The notes below the pieces were generated by a model. It had not been told where the DNA came from and did no database searches. It was given only the letters and a program-made list of their open reading frames with translations. Shown here piece after piece: positions 58,057-64,000 of a stretch of 64,000 nt of DNA. The stretch is from positions 102,989,741 through 103,053,740 of the forward strand of contig CM041465.1 of NCBI GenBank assembly GCA_023213395.1. The letters are read 5' to 3'. The position numbers were made by a program, and so were the translations under genes. The stretch is from Cycas panzhihuaensis (lineage: Eukaryota; Cycadophyta). Position 1 is the first letter of the stretch. Each line of letters begins with the position of its first letter.

Positions 58057-58061
58057 GTGAA

Positions 58062-58726
58062 TGTTAGATATGTGATAACAATTATGAAGAGGCTAAAATT
58101 TTGGAGCTTTTTCAGTGTTGTTTTCCCCATCAAATTTTCCTTGGGGGGATCTAAGGGGGGTGGCAAACCTCCTTAACTAGGGGATGCGACAGGTACCTAA
58201 ACACCCCCACCACACTCCCTCAACTCCCCCTACCCTGTTGTGCCTGCGTAAGTGGGGGTTTAGGGGTAGTAGCCCCAAAGCAAAACACTGGGGTTCAAAA
58301 CCTATTAAATTGTAAAGAGAATATAGGTTATTCATAAAAAAGACTTAAGATCTTATGGTTATGATTGATGTACTTTCTTATGTAACCTGATTTAGGGTAA
58401 TTATATTGTATTACATCATATTGTGAGTGGGCAGCTATTGGTTGTTGCTACAGTGAGAATGATGTAGTGACTGCATATACAAATCTTTCATTCTTGACTA
58501 ATAAATATTGATACCTTTCCTATGTGGATGTTTTGCTAGCACTCTGCTAGGGTATTACCACATTAAATTTTGTGTATTGGGTAATGTGTATGCTTTCTTA
58601 TGTATGTTAAATAATTTGTAGTTTATGTACTTGAATTTATTATAGTTTTCAAATCCTTATTATTATTGCAAAATAGATACATCTTGGTGGTTAGTTTTAG
58701 TTATTTAGAACTAGGTTTTCTTAATA
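58062..58726. repeat. Solo LTR of 665 bp with GTGAA target duplication
   Basis: Starts TGTTAGATA and ends CTTAATA (TG...TA with TGTTA/TAATA ends). GTGAA flanks both sides (58057-58061, 58727-58731). The tandem duplicate of this region has the empty site, with GTAAA and GATATC directly joined near 59952. It holds a GC-rich patch (58150-58300) and no coding region. Confidence 0.82.
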
Positions 58727-60440
58727 GTGAAGATATCTTGGAACTCTTAAAGGAGCTTTATAGATTGAATCACCTCTTTAGGAGAGCATCCTGCTCTAAA
58801 CTTTGTAACTTTACTAGGAGCCAAGGTAATAATAATGGTTTCTTCTCTAAGGAGGTCGTTTCCCTCCTCAAAGTGAAAAGGGGCTTGGTCAATAGGTGGG
58901 TTTAGGAGAGGTCCATTTAGGATGGGTTTAGCTAACATAGCCACAATTGATTCATTTGTGGATGATACATATAAAATGAATGGTCAATCAAATTATGGTA
59001 GAGTTAAGATAAGTGCCAAAATGAGGCAACATTTAAGCTCTTGAAAGGTAACCTTGGTTGTTAGCATTTAGATGAATGGCTCTCCTTTTTTAGGATACTA
59101 GTCAAGCTTTTGGTATTCATGGTAAAGTTTGTTAAGAATCACCGTAAAAAACCTATGTACCATAAGAAAGATTTGATTTGTTTTTGGGTTCGAGGTAGGG
59201 GCATTTTCAAGATTGCCCTTACTTTATCCAGGTTAACTTGGATACCTCCTTAAGAAATAAGAAATTCTAATAATTTCTCTATTATGATTACAAATACATA
59301 CTTGTGTGGATTAAGACTTAACATTGTATTTCCTGTATTTTAGGAAGATTTTTCTGAGGTTGACAAGGTTGTCCTTCCTATTTCATAATATGCCTAATAG
59401 ATCATCCATGAATACTTCAAGAATTTTGTTGATTAGGTCATAAAAATGAATTACATAGTGCATTGATAGGCTACTCTAATAGTTTTAGGCCAAATGGTAT
59501 CGCTCTATAAGTAAATGTACCTTAAGGATTTATAAAAGTTATTTTATAGTAATCTTTAGGCAAAATTTGGATCTAATTATATCCCAAAAACCCATCCATT
59601 AAGGACATAACTTCAAACCCTGTTGTTCTATTAATGATTTGATCTATGAATGGGAGAGGGATGTTGTCTTTATTGTAGGAATTATTTATGTCTCTGAAAT
59701 TTATACATATATGTATTGCCTCATTCTTTTTTGTAATTAGTATGATGTTAAAAACCTAATGTAGATAGGTAATTGACACTATAAGGGCCACGCTATGAAG
59801 ATTTTTGATCTCCATCTTGATGGCAATTGAGAGCTTGGGATGTATATGATATTACTTTTTCCTAATAGGCTTAGATCTAAGGATTATAATGAGGTTATGG
59901 GGGTCACGATCTCAGGGTTAATACCCTTTATGTTTGTGTAGTCCCATGTAAAGATATCTTAGAACTCTTAAAAGAGACTTGTATGCTAAATCGTCTCTTT
60001 GGGAGAGTATTCTACTCTAACCTTTATAACTTTACAAGGGGCTAAAGTAATATTGATGTTTTCTTCTATGAGGAGGGTATTTCCCTCCTCAAAGTGAAGA
60101 GGGGCTTGGTCAATGGATGGGTTCAGGGGAGGTTAAGTTAGGGTGGGCTTAGCCAAATAGAAATTGATAGCAAGGAACTTCTAAAATTCCAACTTATGTT
60201 GATTTGGAGGAAGGTTAGGGAATTCCCCTATCATGTGTTCTAATAGTATTTTATTATTTTTAAAGTAGTCAACACCATCGATAATTTTGGTTAAGGTGAG
60301 TGACTTTTAGCTTTTGACATGGGGTTCATGCATCGATCAAATTCTCATTCAAAGAAGTGAGAAGACTCTTTAGAGGAATTTAAGTGTTATGCTTATAGAT
60401 TTATGTTCACTAACTATTCATGGAATTTTGATAGGGATGT
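58727..60440 (-). pseudogene. Gypsy-2 tandem pol duplicate (copy B segment, copy A', copy B') and upstream region
   Basis: 58732-58930 matches 59952-60150, and 58930-59950 matches 57040-58056, all in the same order and strand, so a pol segment of about 1.2 kb is in tandem. Copy A' reads LMDGFLGYN and AIHICINFRDIN on the minus strand. Upstream, 60150-60440 reads IIDGVDYFKNNKILLEHMI, apparently more of the polyprotein before RT. Confidence 0.8.
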
Positions 60441-60737
60441 ACCTTCAAGCCTTGTATATGCATATAAAGTTTAGACCTGAGTGAGATAAGAGGAAGAAGA
60501 GGAATGAATAACCTCTCTCTTCATTGATTTCCTTAAAGAATGACTTACATATTTATACAAATTTAATTTGGTTTATATGTAGGACATATATGTGTTCTAT
60601 GCAGGACATGTAGAGTCTATATACATAATTGTTAATTAAGTTCCTTAAGTATATTTGAAGTGATACATAAAGAACCTAAAGAACATTGTGAATATTAAGA
60701 CCATGCATTAGGACTACACATAAATATTCATAATTTC
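60441..60737 (-). repeat. Possible 3' LTR of Gypsy-3
   Basis: Non-coding. On the minus strand it follows a purine stretch, GCAAGGAGGAAAT (about 60738-60750), begins near TGAATATTTATG, has a TATAAATATG box and ends near CATATACA. No second copy in the window. Confidence 0.45.
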
Positions 60738-63329
60738 CTCCTTGCTTATAAAGAAATTGGCCCTAATTTCTACTAAATATGGGTAAATTATTCTTGGAGA
60801 GATACTTTAAAGATCCATTTAGCTTTAGTGGGTAGAGTCCTTTTTCAACTAATAAGATATGTGGTGGTAATCTGCTACCTAGTTCACCATTATCGAGTGT
60901 CAAGAATGATGTTTGCTAAAAGTAGAGGCTAGAAATCTAGAATGGTATTGAAAGGATGAGAAGTAAAGAGCTTAGTTTCAAATTGTGGTGGCTCATATAA
61001 CTTGAGTTGACTAATATTGATGACATCATAAATACCCATATGAGCAGGTAGTTCAAGGTGAAAAGCATTCAGTTTGGTAACTTGAAGTATAGTATAAGGA
61101 CCAAAATGAATAAATTTAAGATTATAGTGATGCTTATATCGTTTATGAACTAGATGAACCCTAACTTTATCGCTGACTTGAAAGGAAACTTTGGAGTGAT
61201 GTTGATCTTGAATTGTTTAATATTTGGCTTGTGCCTAGTGGAGAATTTTCTTGATTGTGGAATTTATTTTAGTCATGTGATTAATAAAGAAGACAACTTT
61301 TTGTTATTCTTTCTACTCATGAGCCGTGGTGGAAGAAGGAACAATAAGCAGAAGTTCATAAGGGGTAAGTGGTTAATATCCATAACATACTTCAAAGGGA
61401 GGGAGTCTAATGGAAACATGAGTTGCCTGATTATAACTATGTTGTATATGTTGGAGATGTAAATCCCACTATTTAGTAGATGTAGAGTGCATACACCAAT
61501 GTGCGAATAACCACCTCAATTTGGCCATCAATTTGAGGATGAAAAGAGGTTAAAATTTAAGCTGGCAATTGAACATCTTCCATAGAGACTACAAAAAATA
61601 ACTAAGAAAATGACTATCTCTATCAGAAACTATAGAGAGTGGAAGGCCATAGTGAGTCTTAACATGTTGAAAAAATAACTCAACAACTCGAGAAGCAAAG
61701 ATGTCTTTTATACAGGGGATGAAAATTACCATTTTTGAAAATCAACAAATAATGATAAAAATGTAGTCATGGCTGTGTTGAGTAGTGGATAACTCACTGA
61801 TAAAGTCCATCAAAATAGATTCCCATTATCGATTGGGGATAGGAAGAGGTTGATAAAGTCCTAGTTTTTATTAGAAGGTTTTGGTTGCATAGAGAGTAGT
61901 TCCAAATATAATCCTCAACTATCTTCTACATGGAAGGCTAATAGAAATAATGCTAAAGAGTTTAATGCATGCTAAAGTGTCCATCGTATGTCAAAGAATG
62001 AACCTCTTTGAGTAACTACTATTGTGGAGCACTAATAGGTACATATAAATGGATAAGTTTATAGAGGAGATAATTTTTAAGATGATAATCCAAAAAAGGT
62101 TTGAGATTGATTTGGGTGGGTTGAGATAAAGTAGTCATGATAGGTCCAAATTAGGGATTAAAAGGAAACAAATGTTGCCATTTAGAATATGTATTGAAAG
62201 TAGTATTTAGGAAGGTGGATAAGGTTTGGATGGGAGGATGATTGAGAAAATCAACTACTTTATTGGAAATAATTTTTTTATATTTAATCAAAAGTTGAAA
62301 TTACTAAATGTAAGAGATCCATTTGAGATGTCGATGCTCCTAGATTTTGGATTGGGAATTGAGAAATTAGAGAGGTTGGTGGTCGATATAAATAATAGTT
62401 TCTTTGCCAAGGAGAAAATGTCACAAATGATGGAGTTCTTGAATAAGGATATAAAATTATTTATTATAAGTACTATAATTAAGTTTGGCTTAAGAAAATA
62501 TTTCAGAATGATAAGTGATTAGATGCCCTTCTTACTTAAGAATAACGCCAAGGGTAAATTAGGAAGCATCAGTCTCTAGTTCAAAGGGTTGAGTGAGATT
62601 AGGGAGGTAAAGGATAGGTATGGTACATAGGGTAGATTTTAGTTTTTGAAAAGTGTTTTTTATAGAAGGTTTCTAAACAAAACTTGTTGTACTTTTAGTA
62701 AGAATGTTAAGAGGATGTGTAATACTAGAAAAGTAGGAAATAAATTTCCTATAAAAGTTTACATTACCATGAAAACTTTTGAGCTCAGTGAGAGTAAAAG
62801 ATGTAGGCCAATTTATGAATATTTTGTAGACTGACATGAATGACATCCTCATAAATGATGAATCTGAGACAGGAGATAGATTTTTATGCAAAAAAATATT
62901 TCTTGAATTTGGCTTTGAGTTGATACTATCGTAACAAAGCCATGACAGTGTCGACATGTTGAAAATGCACATCTAAATTATTGTTGAAGATCAAAATGTC
63001 ATCGAGATAAGCAATGATGAATTTGCCTAAGTGGGGCAAAAAATGTCATTGGTAAGTCACATGAAAATGGTAGGAGCATTAGTTAAGCCAAAATGCATGA
63101 CCAACCATTCATAAAAGTCACTTTGAGTATTAAAGGCTATTTTCCAAGTGTTATGAGCTTTAGCCTAAACTTCATGATGCCTAAAGGCCAAATCATTTTT
63201 AATAATATATTTGGTTACTTTGAGATGATTCAACAAATTATCAATACATGGAAGTAGGTATTAATTTTTGATAGTGATTTTGTTAAGAGCTTGGTAATTA
63301 ATGCATATATGTCATTCTTTATCTTTTTT

Positions 63330-63335
<6 letters not shown>
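60738..63335 (-). pseudogene. Gypsy-3 pol: RT, RNase H, integrase (5' truncated)
   Basis: On the minus strand: RT near 63320-62990 (CINYQALNKITIKN, HFGLTNAPTIFM, then YLDDILIFNN with the Asp pair); 62972-62673 has FTLTELKSFHGNVNFYRKFI, the RT/RNase H connection; integrase relics 62300-61300; the C-terminal part near 61160-61030 reads IHFGPYTILQVTKLNAFHLELP and YDVINVSQLKLYEPP. The upstream half of RT, protease and gag are cut off by the TA array at 63335. Many stops. Confidence 0.88.

Positions 63336-63374
<39 letters not shown>
63335..63374. repeat. Short (TA)n tract
   Basis: About 20 TA units within what should be the N-terminal RT region of Gypsy-3. Confidence 0.95.
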
Positions 63375-63376
<2 letters not shown>

Positions 63377-64000
63377 GCCCAAAATTAGAAATTTAGAAGA
63401 CAAAAAAGAATTTTTGGAAAAAAAAAAACTTAATTTTTGTTAGAAGGTATGGTTCTATAAGGTTATACAATTGTATGGAATTATATGGTCAAAAAATAAA
63501 AATGGTCTCAAATTAAAGGTTTTTTAGTCACTTATCTAGATTTGTAGTTGGTTTCTTGATCAAAGGTCTAGTTTTCAAGAAAATGGCTTTGGAATAAATA
63601 TGGGCAACTATGGTTTGAAAGTACATTTTAATTGTATAAAAGAAATATAGAATTTAATGCAGTAAACTTATACTTAAAAGAAAGATCTGGTCATAACAAA
63701 GAGATTAAGACTAGTTTTGAAGAGTTTTCTTAAGAATTTAGAGAGAAATTTACAGATGAAGTCTCAAATAAGCACCCTTTTTTTTTTTTCTGATCTGCCA
63801 CATTTCAAGTGCAAATTTGGTGATGCTCCTTTGGGATAGATTGACATATGTACCATTGCACACCTTTTGGTAAATTTCTATCAAATTTTGAGTGCTTTAT
63901 TTTTTTGGTGTTGGTCTGTATAGTTCCTTACAGTGGTTGTACAACTATCTGTACACCTCTGTAGACCCTAAAAAAAAAAAAAAAAGATCATAAGTATCTA
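63375..64000. other. Unassigned AT-rich DNA to the window end
   Basis: Poly(A) and poly(T) runs (A11 near 63419, T13 near 63778, A16 near 63970). No coding similarity found on either strand; it does not continue the Gypsy-3 RT. Confidence 0.45.

Noticed and set aside
58062-58726. Helitron or MITE
   Set aside because: A small hairpin-like GCTAGCACTCTGCTAG near 58540 was considered, but the 5-bp duplication and TG/TA ends with short inverted termini fit a solo LTR better.

Overview
The window is land-plant nuclear DNA, most likely a seed plant with a large, repeat-rich genome. This rests on plant-type L1 LINEs (DUF4283-like ORF1, and an ORF2 with endonuclease, RT, zf-RVT and a C-terminal RNase H), Ty1/Copia and Ty3/Gypsy elements primed from the initiator-Met tRNA, and kilobase-long (TA)n arrays. 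I found no host protein gene, rRNA or tRNA gene. The species cannot be named from the sequence.

Layout: (TA)n 1-1739; a degenerate L1 LINE on the minus strand 1740-7954 (LINE-1); (TA)n 7955-10122; a mosaic block 10123-21263 bounded by two direct repeats of about 640 bp that look like an LTR pair, holding a decayed Copia pol (11410-16715) and a decayed Gypsy pol (16716-20626); (TA/CA)n 21665-23064; a second L1 LINE on the plus strand (LINE-2, 23066-40655) carrying two nested insertions; (TA/TG)n 40656-41903 with an LTR fragment inside; a gag-only LTR element 41904-51645 into which the best-preserved element, Copia-4 (44658-49863), inserted; (TA/CA/TG)n 51640-54660; then minus-strand Gypsy relics 54900-63335, including a tandemly duplicated pol segment, a solo LTR and a foldback; then unassigned AT-rich DNA to 64000.

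The insertion history can be read from the sequence. In LINE-2, removing Copia-2 (23498-31369, 5-bp target duplication) rejoins ORF1 in frame. Removing a 4.1-kb element that carries only gag and protease (35589-39682, 5-bp target duplication) rejoins ORF2 in frame. Copia-4 has identical 214-bp LTR lengths and a perfect TTTTA duplication inside the gag-only element. A 665-bp solo LTR with a GTGAA duplication sits in one of two tandem Gypsy pol copies.

Decay is not random. In the Copia-1, Copia-4 and LINE-2 frames most stops lie where relatives have Gln or Trp, and zinc-knuckle Cys or His residues have become Tyr. This is what C-to-T change at methylated cytosines would give. Almost every element boundary coincides with a long TA-based array, so the window reads as retroelement blocks separated by microsatellites. 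No element appears able to move on its own: each has at least one stop, frameshift or lost catalytic residue.
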